From NCBI GenBank assembly GCA_031553885.1, contig JAVBKV010000010.1, forward strand, positions 1 to 64,000: a DNA stretch of 64,000 bases. Reading direction: 5' to 3'. How positions within the stretch are numbered: the first letter of the stretch is position 1; every line of letters begins with the position of its first letter. Both the position numbers and the translations under genes were made by a program. Positions 52,674 through 61,406 of this stretch are shown one piece after another. This DNA is from JAVBKV01 sp031553885. GTDB lineage: Bacteria; Bacteroidota; Bacteroidia; Bacteroidales; Azobacteroidaceae. The notes beneath the pieces were generated by a model. That model worked only from the letters and a program-made list of their open reading frames with translations. It made no database searches and was not told where the DNA came from.

Positions 52674-53378
52674 TTAATGCTGTGATTCCGGTTGCATTAA
52701 CTGCATCAGATAAGAAACGATATCCTCTGCCACATCCACTTTTGTTTTCAACTGAAAATCCAGGCGGGTTCCGTCGTTTGCCAGAATACTCACTTTATTC
52801 GTATTAACCTGAAAACCGGCTCCCGGATCGTTCAGCGAATTCAACACAATAAAATCCAGGTTTTTCTTTTTCAACTTAGCCTGGGCATTTATAATTTCAT
52901 TATTGGTTTCCAAAGCAAATCCTCCAAGCAATTGTTCTTTCCGTTTTATTTTGCCCAAAGAAGCAGCAATATCCGGATTTGGAACCAATTCGACCGATAG
53001 CGATTCGCCATCTTTGCGTTTCATTTTTTCCCGGGAAAAATCAGCCGGTCTATAATCAGCTACAGCTGCACAGAGCAACGCCGCATCCATATCCGGAAAA
53101 CAAGCCATTGCAGCTTCATACATTTCGTTGGCAGATTCCACACTGATCCGTTGAATCTGGGGATATTTTACACTTAATTGTACCGGTCCGGTAATTAATG
53201 TGACCGAAGCTCCTCTTAAAGCACATGCTTCTGCCAGCGCAAAACCCATTTTTCCTGAGGAATAATTACCTATATAACGTACAGGATCCAGTTTTTCATA
53301 CGTCGGACCTGCAGTTATTAAGATTTTTTTTTTTTGATAAGCTGTCTTTTTTTTCAAAATAAGCTTCCAGGACTTCAA
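52674..53378 (-). CDS. coaBC: CoaB part of a split coaBC (phosphopantothenate-cysteine ligase)
   Basis: This is the C-terminal half of the bifunctional CoaBC/Dfp protein. It contains ILITAGPTYEKLDPVRYIGNYSSGKMG, the nucleotide-binding core, and CAAVADYRP and ALETNN signatures. It should join cysteine to phosphopantothenate using CTP. In this frame the homologous part begins only at the A12 tract (plus 53324-53335). The first 16 codons from 53378 overlap the CoaC frame and are a shadow of it. One base less in the tract would join both halves into one chain. Whether the cell makes the fusion by slippage cannot be seen. Confidence 0.8.
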   Translation of the reverse strand: MKSWKLILKKKTAYQKKKILITAGPTYEKLDPVRYIGNYSSGKMGFALAEACALRGASVTLITGPVQLSVKYPQIQRISVESANEMYEAAMACFPDMDAALLCAAVADYRPADFSREKMKRKDGESLSVELVPNPDIAASLGKIKRKEQLLGGFALETNNEIINAQAKLKKKNLDFIVLNSLNDPGAGFQVNTNKVSILANDGTRLDFQLKTKVDVAEDIVSYLMQLMQPESQH

Positions 53379-53892
53379 TAATCCGGTCCGGTTCTTCCAT
53401 CCGGCCTTTTCCTTCGAGGCTACTGGCCAAAAAGCCGGTAGCCGGTTCGATGAGATAATTTCCGTATGATTTCAGTTTTTCCAGGTTTTGTTGTGTAGAG
53501 GGATGAGCAAACATATCCAAATCCATGGCCGGAGCGATAAAAACAGGAGCTTTCATCGACAAGTAAGTTGTTATCAGCATATTATCAGCAATACCATTTG
53601 CCATTTTCCCAAGGGTTGCGGCGGTCGCCGGTGCGATCAACATAAGATCGGCCCATAAACCCAGATCAACATGACTGTGCCAGGTTCCGTCATTTGCTGC
53701 AAAAAACTCACTGACTACCGGTTTGTTAGTGAGTGCAGAAAGGGTGACCGGAGTAATAAATTCTTTACCGGAAGGAGTAATAACCACCTGTACCTCAGCT
53801 CCTTTTTTTATCAGCAGCCGGCACAGATAAGCTGCTTTATAAGCTGCAATACTGCCAGTAATCCCAAGAACTATTTTCTTACCTTGTAGCAT
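53296..53892 (-). CDS. coaBC: CoaC part of a split coaBC (phosphopantothenoylcysteine decarboxylase)
   Basis: This is the N-terminal half of CoaBC: a flavoprotein with the start MLQGKKIVLGITGSIAAYKA, the catalytic His in WHSHVDLG and the FMN-binding segment IAPATAATLGKMANGIADNML. PAMDLDMFAHPS follows. The frame ends after the homologous region with KKKNLNNCRSDV because the A12 tract shifts it out of the CoaB frame. CoaC decarboxylates phosphopantothenoylcysteine in CoA synthesis. A -7-like box TAACTTGC lies at 53918-53925 on the minus strand. Confidence 0.82.
   Translation of the reverse strand: MLQGKKIVLGITGSIAAYKAAYLCRLLIKKGAEVQVVITPSGKEFITPVTLSALTNKPVVSEFFAANDGTWHSHVDLGLWADLMLIAPATAATLGKMANGIADNMLITTYLSMKAPVFIAPAMDLDMFAHPSTQQNLEKLKSYGNYLIEPATGFLASSLEGKGRMEEPDRIIEVLEAYFEKKDSLSKKKNLNNCRSDV
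53324..53335 (-). other. A12 homopolymer where the coaBC frame breaks
   Basis: Twelve consecutive T on plus (A on minus) at the CoaC/CoaB junction. Eleven A residues would give SKKKILITAGP in one continuous frame. Confidence 0.8.
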
Positions 53893-54398
53893 ACATTCAC
53901 TGTTCTTAAAAAACGGTGCAAGTTAGTTATTTTTTACAAGCCTCGCAAATATTCGCCTTTTTAGAACAAAATGAAACCTTGTATTGTTTCTTAGACCATT
54001 GGTCTGTGTATTTTTTTATAATTTCAGACGATAATTTTACGCATCTGTATTTTTTAGTCTGGTATTATGTTTATTTTTGTGTTAAAAGAAACAAAATAAA
54101 TTGATCTATTTTAATAAAATAAAAATTTGGCCTGTTTTTTGTCGAATTTGAAATGAAATTCAGATTTTAGGTTAAGACAAGCTACAAATTAATCAGTAAA
54201 AGGGGAGTCATTTTTTTTGTGAAAAATATACAAAAAAAAACAAATACGATTAAATTAATGTATCTTTGTCGCATAATAGTAAGAGTTGTACATCTTTACA
54301 TACGCGATACATATTGGAATGAGTTGGTATTATTGGAATGACGTGAATAATAAAATAGGAACGTAAATTTATTAATAATCTAACTATCTATAAATTAA
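53893..54398. other. Long intergenic region upstream of the OmpA-family gene
   Basis: No gene that I can support lies in these 506 bases. They contain a short palindrome (AGACC-ATT-GGTCT, 53993-54005), the promoter of the OmpA-family gene (54261-54268) and its leader of about 125 bases with an 11-bp direct repeat TATTGGAATGA (54312-54322 and 54331-54341). Confidence 0.5.
54261..54268 (+). promoter_or_regulatory. -7 box of the OmpA-family gene
   Basis: TATCTTTG in an AT-rich context, with a leader of about 125 bases before ATG 54399, long for this window. Confidence 0.6.
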
Positions 54399-56123
54399 AT
54401 GAAAATGAAAATGAAAATGAGAAAATTATTCTTTTTTATTGTTGTGATGTTGATCCCGGCATTCTATGCAAGTGCTCAGCATAAGCCTGTTTATGCAGAT
54501 GAAACGGATCGGGATACTTCCAGAACAGCCCTCAGAACTACTTGGGAAAGTGCTCGTCCAGGCGATAACTGGTTTGTTACTGTTCATGCTGGTATTGCTG
54601 ACCTGATGAGTGAAGAATCTCGCTATGTAAAGTTTGGTGATCGTATCAACTTTCCGACATTTGGTCTTTCTGTAGGAAAATGGATGTCTCCGGTTTGGGG
54701 GGTGCGTATGAACATAACCGGTGCTAAGTTACAGGGATTTGCTGTCTGGGAAGATGGAGTTGGCGGTTTAGGAAACTGGTATGTCGGTAAAAATTATACC
54801 AGCCCCAGCGGTAATCCTACCAATAATTACATCCCGGCATGGGAATCGGCAAATGCTAAATTTATCGAAGACCGCTTTCTGAACATGGACGACAGGATTG
54901 ATACAAAACAAGGCGACGGTTACTCCTATGATTTCAAATATGCCGGAGTTTCTTTCGATTTCCTTTTGAATCTGAAAAACTTCTGTATGAAATACAACGA
55001 AAAAGCGTTTTTCAACCCTATTCTTTACGGAGGTATCGGTTTTGCTCATACATTTAAGGACAAGGATAATCAACGAACAGCCGTTAACAGTATCATGGAA
55101 AAATTCGGTTTGATGTTGGATTTCCGTTTGAGCGACGCCTGGAGTGTCAATCTGGATGGACAAATGATGATTTTACCCGAATTTTTTGACCGTCGTGTCG
55201 GCGATGGTAATACCCAGGATGGTTTAGCCAACTATACCGTAGGTATCACTTACCGTTTCAACGATCGTTATTTCCACAAAGTAAACCCGGCTAATCCGGC
55301 TGAAATCGATGCGTTGAACAGACAAATCAACGAACTCAGAAATCGCCCGGTCGTTGTGTGCCCCGAATGCCCGAAAGCATGTATTGATGTGGATATCAAC
55401 GGTATTGTTAAAGATAAAAATGGCAATGTACTCAGTGATGCTTCTGTTTTTGTTTTGAATAATAACCAGCAAACAGTTACCGTATTGCGTACGGATGCCA
55501 ATGGTAAATACAGAACAATTGTTCCTTGTGGCGCTTCATTGGTCATCAAAGCGGTTAAGAGCGGTTACAGCGATGATTGTACTACACTTACTGCTCCTGC
55601 TGATAAAACCGGAGAAACGATTATCAAGCAGGTTCCTGATCTGAGTCTGGAAAAATACAGAGTGGGACAAACCTTCAAGATTGAAAACATCTACTATGAT
55701 TTCGATAAATGGAACATCCGTCCGGATGCTGCAGCAGAACTGGATAAGACTGTTGCTTTCCTGAAAGAAAATCCTCAGTTGACAGTTGAATTGGGATCTC
55801 ATACCGACAGTAGAGGTTCTGACAGTTACAACCAACGCTTGTCTCAACGTCGTGCCGAGTCTGCTGTAAAATACATTGTGGATAACGGTGTCGACAAAAA
55901 GAGAATCACTGCCAAGGGATACGGAGAAACCCAATTGGTAAATGAATGTAAAGACGGTGTTAAATGTACTGAAGAACAACATCAGGCCAACCGGAGAACC
56001 GAATTGAAAATTACCGGAGTTGAGGAATCCAAAACTACGATAGTTAATGTTTGGGACAAATATTCAGGAGGTCAGGTTGTTAGCGCCAGCGAATTCCGTA
56101 ACGGATTTTTCAAATGTAATTAA
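54399..56123 (+). CDS. OmpA-family outer membrane protein
   Basis: The signal peptide (MKMKMKMRKLFFFIVVMLIPAF to ASAQ) is followed by an N-terminal beta-barrel (about residues 45-290), a short carboxypeptidase-regulatory-like beta domain (about 325-420, IDVDINGIVKDKNGNVLSDASV) and a C-terminal OmpA domain. The OmpA domain contains IYYDFDKWNIRPDAAAELDK and GHTDS-like GSHTDSRGSDSYNQRLSQRRAESAVKYI, which binds peptidoglycan. It anchors the outer membrane to the wall and is probably abundant. The start carries three ATGAAA repeats, so translation could begin at several ATGs. Confidence 0.92.
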   Translation: MKMKMKMRKLFFFIVVMLIPAFYASAQHKPVYADETDRDTSRTALRTTWESARPGDNWFVTVHAGIADLMSEESRYVKFGDRINFPTFGLSVGKWMSPVWGVRMNITGAKLQGFAVWEDGVGGLGNWYVGKNYTSPSGNPTNNYIPAWESANAKFIEDRFLNMDDRIDTKQGDGYSYDFKYAGVSFDFLLNLKNFCMKYNEKAFFNPILYGGIGFAHTFKDKDNQRTAVNSIMEKFGLMLDFRLSDAWSVNLDGQMMILPEFFDRRVGDGNTQDGLANYTVGITYRFNDRYFHKVNPANPAEIDALNRQINELRNRPVVVCPECPKACIDVDINGIVKDKNGNVLSDASVFVLNNNQQTVTVLRTDANGKYRTIVPCGASLVIKAVKSGYSDDCTTLTAPADKTGETIIKQVPDLSLEKYRVGQTFKIENIYYDFDKWNIRPDAAAELDKTVAFLKENPQLTVELGSHTDSRGSDSYNQRLSQRRAESAVKYIVDNGVDKKRITAKGYGETQLVNECKDGVKCTEEQHQANRRTELKITGVEESKTTIVNVWDKYSGGQVVSASEFRNGFFKCN

Positions 56124-56143
56124 TATATTATAAATTTAAGAAG

Positions 56144-56174
56144 AAGGCACCTCAGGATTGGGGTGCCTTTTTTT
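56144..56174 (+). terminator. Terminator of the OmpA-family gene
   Basis: AGGCACC (56145-56151) pairs with GGTGCCT (56162-56168) and is followed by a T run. Confidence 0.85.
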
Positions 56175-56229
56175 ATTATTATTCCACTGATTTTCCGCTT
56201 CTGATAGGATCATTTTATTCTAAATGATG

Positions 56230-56237
56230 TAACTTTG
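56230..56237 (+). promoter_or_regulatory. -7 box of aroK-ald
   Basis: TAACTTTG, 23 bases upstream of ATG 56261. Confidence 0.65.
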
Positions 56238-56260
56238 CAGGTAATTATGAAAGAAACTAT

Positions 56261-56800
56261 ATGAAACGGGTATTCCTGATCGGCTATATGGGTTCCGGTA
56301 AAACGACTATCGGAAAAAAGATAGCGGAGAAAATCAATATGCACTTTATTGATTTGGATCTGTTCATTGAAAACAGGTACAGAAAGAATATCCGGCAGAT
56401 TTTCGAAGAAAAGGGGGAAGCTGTCTTCCGTAAAATTGAGGCTCAGGCGTTAAAAGAAGTCGCTGAATTCGAAGATATTGTTGTCTCGACAGGAGGAGGA
56501 GTTCCTTGTTTTTTTAATAATATGGCCCTGATGAATACCTGGGGTACAACTATTTACCTCAAGGTGTCAGTTGAAGAATTAGTAAAACGCCTGAACGGCT
56601 GTAAGCAAAATCGTCCGTTAATTAAAGATAAAGATCCGGATGAGCTGAAAATATATGTATCGGAAAGTCTTAAGGAAAGAGAGCTTTTTTACAATCAGGC
56701 CTCTTTTGTGCTCGATACCGAACAACTTTTGACGGAAACAGATGTTGATACAATGGTTGATTACCTGATTCGATATTTATCCAAAGATGTAAATTCATGA
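56261..56800 (+). CDS. aroK: Shikimate kinase
   Basis: AroK phosphorylates shikimate with ATP in the aromatic pathway. The 179-residue protein shows Walker A GYMGSGKTT (8-16), the shikimate-binding DLD motif FIDLDLFIE, the Arg in EAVFRKIE and GGGVP, and the lid NRPLIK. It overlaps ald by 4 bases (ATGA), so the two are translationally coupled. Confidence 0.95.
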   Translation: MKRVFLIGYMGSGKTTIGKKIAEKINMHFIDLDLFIENRYRKNIRQIFEEKGEAVFRKIEAQALKEVAEFEDIVVSTGGGVPCFFNNMALMNTWGTTIYLKVSVEELVKRLNGCKQNRPLIKDKDPDELKIYVSESLKERELFYNQASFVLDTEQLLTETDVDTMVDYLIRYLSKDVNS

Positions 56801-58008
56801 AAACAACTCAGTCTCAATCTCAAGAGCCGTTTTTTGTTCCTCAGGAATTAGTTAAGGAACTGAGCCATTCAAGATATCCCACGTTGATAGGAATTCCTAA
56901 AGAGAATCTTAATCTGGAAAAACGGCTGGCCATAACACCCGAAGCGGTCGATATGATTACCGAAGCCGGTCACCGTGTTATTCTGGAAGAAGGAGCCGGA
57001 GCCGGAATTAATTATTCCGACGCCAAGTATGCAGAAGCCGGAGCCGAAATTGTATCTTCTAAAGAGCAGGTCTTTCAATGTGACATGATCTTTAAGATAG
57101 CTCCTGCTGTTCTGGAAGAAATCTTTATGATGAAAAGTAAGGCTACGGTTTGCAGCATGTTGCAACTTCCGGATATCACGCCGGAGGCGATTAAGGCAAT
57201 GAGCAACAGGAAAATTAATGCAATCGGTTATGAATTGATGTCGTATGACGGAAAATCATTTCCGGTACGCAATTCCATTTCGGAAATAGAAGGGGCAGCA
57301 TCCATTTCAGTAGCTTCCGAGCTTCTGAGTAATGAGCGGGGAGGTAAAGGTGTGCTCATGGGAGGAGTCCCGGGAGTCTCTCCTACAGAAGTCGTAATCA
57401 TCGGAGCCGGCCTTGCCGGAACGGTAGCAGCGCGTGCGGCATTAGGGCTTGGCGCCATCATTAAAGTTTTTGACAAAGATATCTGTAAACTCCGTTGCCT
57501 GCAAAATGACCTGGGAAGAGTTGTTTTCACCTCCGTTTTCCAACCTAATGTCCTGCTGAATGCGTTTAAATCAGCCGATGTCGTTATCGGAGCCATGCGT
57601 TACATCAACGACCCTGTGCGATATGTCATTTCCGAAGACGTGATTAAATCCATGAAAAAAGGAGCTTTAGTCATCGATCTGAGAATCAACCAGGGCGGAT
57701 GTTTCGAAACGACTTGTTTCTTACCGGATCAACATCCGGTTATTTTTGAGAAATACGGAATTACGCATTATTGTGTCCCTAACCTGAGTTCCCGTGTTGC
57801 CCGGACTACATCCATGGCTTTAAGCAATATCTTTACACCTCTTATTGTTCAGATCGGAGAATCCGGAGGTGTATCCGGTATGGTTAAAACCGATAATATG
57901 TTCAGATCCGGACTGTATATGTATGGAGGGAAGTTAGTCAATGCATACGTTGCGCGACATTTTAATATGCCTTCAAATGATATTGGTTTATTTTTGTCGG
58001 TTTATTAA
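56797..58008 (+). CDS. ald: Alanine dehydrogenase / PNT-family protein
   Basis: The 403-residue protein belongs to the alanine dehydrogenase/NAD(P) transhydrogenase family. It has the N-terminal IGIPKENLNLEKRLAITPEAV with the substrate-binding Arg/Lys, EEGAGAGINYSDAKY, and the Rossmann motif VVIIGAGLAGTVAARAALGLGA. It is longer at the N-terminus than typical Ald by about 25 residues. It probably interconverts alanine and pyruvate with NAD; a related imino acid dehydrogenase activity cannot be excluded. Confidence 0.82.
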   Translation: MKTTQSQSQEPFFVPQELVKELSHSRYPTLIGIPKENLNLEKRLAITPEAVDMITEAGHRVILEEGAGAGINYSDAKYAEAGAEIVSSKEQVFQCDMIFKIAPAVLEEIFMMKSKATVCSMLQLPDITPEAIKAMSNRKINAIGYELMSYDGKSFPVRNSISEIEGAASISVASELLSNERGGKGVLMGGVPGVSPTEVVIIGAGLAGTVAARAALGLGAIIKVFDKDICKLRCLQNDLGRVVFTSVFQPNVLLNAFKSADVVIGAMRYINDPVRYVISEDVIKSMKKGALVIDLRINQGGCFETTCFLPDQHPVIFEKYGITHYCVPNLSSRVARTTSMALSNIFTPLIVQIGESGGVSGMVKTDNMFRSGLYMYGGKLVNAYVARHFNMPSNDIGLFLSVY

Positions 58009-58031
58009 GCAGAATCAATAAAAAATGTTAC

Positions 58032-58039
58032 TATCTTTG
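58032..58039 (+). promoter_or_regulatory. -7 box of korAB
   Basis: TATCTTTG, about 50 bases upstream of ATG 58090. Confidence 0.65.
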
Positions 58040-58089
58040 CCCGAATATTATTTTTACTGCGGGTTATAATTTATAAGAACACTTTTGTT

Positions 58090-59937
58090 ATGACAAACGA
58101 AACTAAGATCAAAGAACTGGAGCGGGTTGTGATCCGGTTTTCCGGAGATTCCGGAGACGGGATGCAATTGGCCGGTACGATCTTTTCCAATCTTTCTGCC
58201 GAACTCGGCAACGACATTATTACATTTCCTGACTATCCTGCTGAAATTCGTGCTCCCCACGGGACTCTGAGCGGTGTTTCGGGATATCAGATGCAACTTG
58301 GAGCCAGAAAAATATATACTCCCGGAGATAAGGCCGATGTTCTCATCGCCATGAATCCGGCAGCATTGAAGGTAAATGCCGGTTTCCTGAAGCCGGACTC
58401 GGTGGTGATCATCGACTCGGATTCTTTTCAGAAAGCAGATCTGGAAAAAGCATTGTTCAAAACCGAAGAGCCTTTTGCAGAACTGGGGCTGAATTCTGTT
58501 CAGGTAGTATCCGCATCGATCACTACTATGTGTAAAGACTGCCTGAAAGATGTAGCCGACAATAAACAGGCACTTCGTAGCCGGAATATTTTTGCATTGG
58601 GTTTGGTTTGCTGGCTATTCAACCGTCGGTTGGAAACCGCAGAACACATGTTGAAAGAAAAGTTCAAAAAGAAACCGGACGTATTGAATGCCAACCTGTT
58701 GGTATTGAACGCCGGATTCAATTATGGCCACAATATTCATGCAACGGTTTCTACCTATCGCATTGAAACGACTCCGGTCGAAAAGGGTTTTTATACAGAC
58801 ATCAACGGTAATAAAGCAACAGCTTACGGATTGATTGCTGCCGCTGAGAAAGCCGGATTGCAGTTATTTTTAGGAAGTTATCCGATTACTCCGGCCACAG
58901 ACATCATGCAGGAATTGACCGCCCGTAAGGAGTTAGGGGTGAAGGTTATGCAAATGGAAGATGAAATAGCGGGGATCTGTTCGGCTATCGGAGCTTCTTT
59001 TGCCGGATGCCTGGCTGCAACTTCCACTTCGGGTCCCGGACTGGCTCTGAAAAGTGAAGCCATCGGACTGGCTGTTATATCCGAGATTCCTTTGGTGGTA
59101 GTTGATGTACAACGCGCTGGGCCTTCCACTGGTATGCCCACGAAAAGCGAACAGACCGATCTGATGCAGGCGCTCTACGGACGCAATGGAGAGAGTCCGG
59201 CTGTTGTCCTGTCTGCAATCTCTCCTACCGATTGTTTCGATGCGGCTTACTGGGCATCCAAAATTGCCCTGGAACACATGACACCGGTTATTTTATTGAC
59301 TGATGGCTATATCGCAAACGGATCTTCAGCCTGGAGAATTCCGGATCTGGAAAATTATCCGGAAATAAAACCGCCTTATGTAACTCCGGACCTGCAACCG
59401 GGCTGGACCCCTTTCCAACGGGATGCAGTAAGTAAAATCCGTCGCTGGGCGGTTCCGGGAACAGAAGATTTTGCCCATCGTATCGGAGGACTCGAAAAAG
59501 ATTACAAAACGAGTGTTATTTCCACAGATCCGGATAACCACCAACTGATGACCAATACCCGTCAGGCTAAAATCGATTACATTGCCGAATGCATTCCTTT
59601 GCAGGAAGTATTGGGAGATCCGGATGCGGACCTGTTGGTAGTTGGCTGGGGAGGCACTTACGGGCACTTATATGAAGCCGTGGAGAAAATTCAGGAAACC
59701 GGAAAAAAAGTCGCGTTTGCACACTTCCGGTTTATTAATCCATTACCTAAAAATACACCGGAAATTTTTAAACGGTTTAAAAAAGTAATCGTGATCGAAC
59801 AAAATAGCGGGCAATTTGCCAATCATTTGCGTTCAAAAATTCACGGCTTCAATCCTTACCAGTTTAACCGGGTGAAAGGTCAGCCTTTCCTTGTATCCCG
59901 TTTAGTGGAGGAAATTTCTAAATTATTGGAGGAATAA
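58090..59937 (+). CDS. korA: 2-oxoglutarate:ferredoxin oxidoreductase, alpha (fused gamma-alpha) subunit
   Basis: The first 190 residues form the gamma domain (IRFSGDSGDGMQLAGTIF and DYPAEIRAPHGTLSGVSGYQ). From about 235 the alpha domain follows (GSYPITPATDIMQELTARKE, MEDEIAGICSAIGASFAG, TSTSGPGLALKSEAIGLA). The enzyme makes or uses succinyl-CoA with reduced ferredoxin in anaerobic metabolism. It is 3 bases upstream of the beta subunit. No delta ferredoxin subunit is adjacent, as usual for the two-subunit type. Confidence 0.95.
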   Translation: MTNETKIKELERVVIRFSGDSGDGMQLAGTIFSNLSAELGNDIITFPDYPAEIRAPHGTLSGVSGYQMQLGARKIYTPGDKADVLIAMNPAALKVNAGFLKPDSVVIIDSDSFQKADLEKALFKTEEPFAELGLNSVQVVSASITTMCKDCLKDVADNKQALRSRNIFALGLVCWLFNRRLETAEHMLKEKFKKKPDVLNANLLVLNAGFNYGHNIHATVSTYRIETTPVEKGFYTDINGNKATAYGLIAAAEKAGLQLFLGSYPITPATDIMQELTARKELGVKVMQMEDEIAGICSAIGASFAGCLAATSTSGPGLALKSEAIGLAVISEIPLVVVDVQRAGPSTGMPTKSEQTDLMQALYGRNGESPAVVLSAISPTDCFDAAYWASKIALEHMTPVILLTDGYIANGSSAWRIPDLENYPEIKPPYVTPDLQPGWTPFQRDAVSKIRRWAVPGTEDFAHRIGGLEKDYKTSVISTDPDNHQLMTNTRQAKIDYIAECIPLQEVLGDPDADLLVVGWGGTYGHLYEAVEKIQETGKKVAFAHFRFINPLPKNTPEIFKRFKKVIVIEQNSGQFANHLRSKIHGFNPYQFNRVKGQPFLVSRLVEEISKLLEE

Positions 59938-59940
59938 CAG

Positions 59941-60960
59941 ATGACAACAACAGAAAAAACATACGAACCGAAAGATTTCAAAAGTCCTCAGTTAGTACGC
60001 TGGTGTCCCGGATGTGGTGATTACGGCGTGTTGAACAGCCTGCACAAGGCAATGTCTCAATTGGGTATAGCTCCGCATAATACGGCTGTTATTTCAGGTA
60101 TCGGATGCTCTTCCCGCCTGCCTTATTACATGAACACTTATGGGTTTCACACGATTCATGGCCGGGGGGCCGCTATCGCAACCGGAGTAAAAGTGGCCAA
60201 TCCCAACCTTTCCGTCTGGCTGTCTACCGGCGACGGAGATTGCCTGGCCATCGGAGGAAATCATTTCATTCATGCTGTCAGGCGGAATGTGGATATCAAT
60301 ATCATCCTGATGAACAATCGTATTTACGGATTAACGAAAGGCCAGTATTCTCCAACCTCCGAACGGGGCTTTGTCTCTAAATCATCTCCTTTCGGAACCG
60401 TGGAAGATCCTTTCCGTCCCGCTGAGCTGACCATTGGCGCCCGGGGACGTTTCTTTGCCCGGACAATCGATGTGGATGTAAAAAACTCGGCTGATATTAT
60501 GATTGCTGCAGCTCGTCATAAAGGAGCTTCTGTGATTGAGGTTTTATTGAACTGTGTCATATTTAATGATGGGATTCACGATAATATCGTATCCAAGGAA
60601 TGGCGTGCGGAAAAAACCATATTTGTCCGCCATGGGGAAAAAATGATTTTCGGTGAAAATAATGACAAAGGGCTGGTCCAGGACGGTTTTAACCTGAAAG
60701 CTGTAACCATCGGAGAAGGCGGTTATACGATGGATGATGTTCTGGTTCATGATGCACATGCCGCCGATCCTGTCTTACACCTGAAATTAGCTCTGATGGA
60801 TGGAGATCAGCTTCCCGTGGCTTTAGGTATCATCCGGGATGTGGAAGCTCCTGTTTATGATGAAGAACTGGAAAAACAAATCGCTGAAGTGCAGGCCCGG
60901 AAACCTGTTCGCAAACTTCGGGATTTCCTGATGTCCGGTGAAGTTTGGGAAGTAAAGTAA
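59941..60960 (+). CDS. korB: 2-oxoglutarate:ferredoxin oxidoreductase, beta subunit
   Basis: The thiamine diphosphate-binding subunit of 339 residues has WCPGCGDYGVLNSLHKA with cluster-ligand cysteines, and GIGCSSRLPYYMNTYGFHTIHGRG. The ThDP/Mg motif GDGDCLAIGGNHFIHAVRRN with NNRIYGLTKGQ completes it. It pairs with KorA and transfers electrons to ferredoxin. Confidence 0.96.
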   Translation: MTTTEKTYEPKDFKSPQLVRWCPGCGDYGVLNSLHKAMSQLGIAPHNTAVISGIGCSSRLPYYMNTYGFHTIHGRGAAIATGVKVANPNLSVWLSTGDGDCLAIGGNHFIHAVRRNVDINIILMNNRIYGLTKGQYSPTSERGFVSKSSPFGTVEDPFRPAELTIGARGRFFARTIDVDVKNSADIMIAAARHKGASVIEVLLNCVIFNDGIHDNIVSKEWRAEKTIFVRHGEKMIFGENNDKGLVQDGFNLKAVTIGEGGYTMDDVLVHDAHAADPVLHLKLALMDGDQLPVALGIIRDVEAPVYDEELEKQIAEVQARKPVRKLRDFLMSGEVWEVK

Positions 60961-60978
60961 CCGATCATATTTTGCATT

Positions 60979-61404
60979 ATGAACAAAAAAAAGATTTTTA
61001 GCCTGGCATTGACACTTATTTGCCTGGTTGTGTTTTGCTCGGGATGTGATTTCTCTAAAAAAAAATCATCCGTCGACCTGCAATCAATGATGCAGATTGC
61101 ATCTGAAATTAACAAAGCCTGCCCTGTATTTGTGGATTCGGATACCCGATTGGATAATGTACTGGCCCTTCCCGACAAAAAACTCAAGTATAATTATACG
61201 CTTGTGAATTTAGCGAAAGAATCGATCGATACAGCTATCCTGAAAACGAATCTTGAACCGGTGATTATTAAAAACATCCAGGTATCGAAAGAAATGGAAA
61301 CGCTCCGGGATAATGATGTGATTTTTATTTATTCTTATAAGGATATGAATGGAGATCCTGTTATTGAAATAGAGATCACCCCTGATTTGTATAAAGGTAA
61401 CTAA
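60979..61404 (+). CDS. Small lipoprotein of unknown function
   Basis: The 141-residue product has a lipoprotein signal peptide with lipobox FCSGC (Cys at about residue 23). The mature part is hydrophilic, with SMMQIASEINKACPVFVD and no family that I can name with confidence. It is 18 bases after korB and 2 bases before the alpha-galactosidase ATG, so it may belong to either transcript. Confidence 0.65.
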   Translation: MNKKKIFSLALTLICLVVFCSGCDFSKKKSSVDLQSMMQIASEINKACPVFVDSDTRLDNVLALPDKKLKYNYTLVNLAKESIDTAILKTNLEPVIIKNIQVSKEMETLRDNDVIFIYSYKDMNGDPVIEIEITPDLYKGN

Positions 61405-61406
61405 AT

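Noticed and set aside
53993..54005. AGACC-ATT-GGTCT hairpin as a terminator
   Set aside because: Stem of 5 bp with no gene ending nearby on plus; probably chance.
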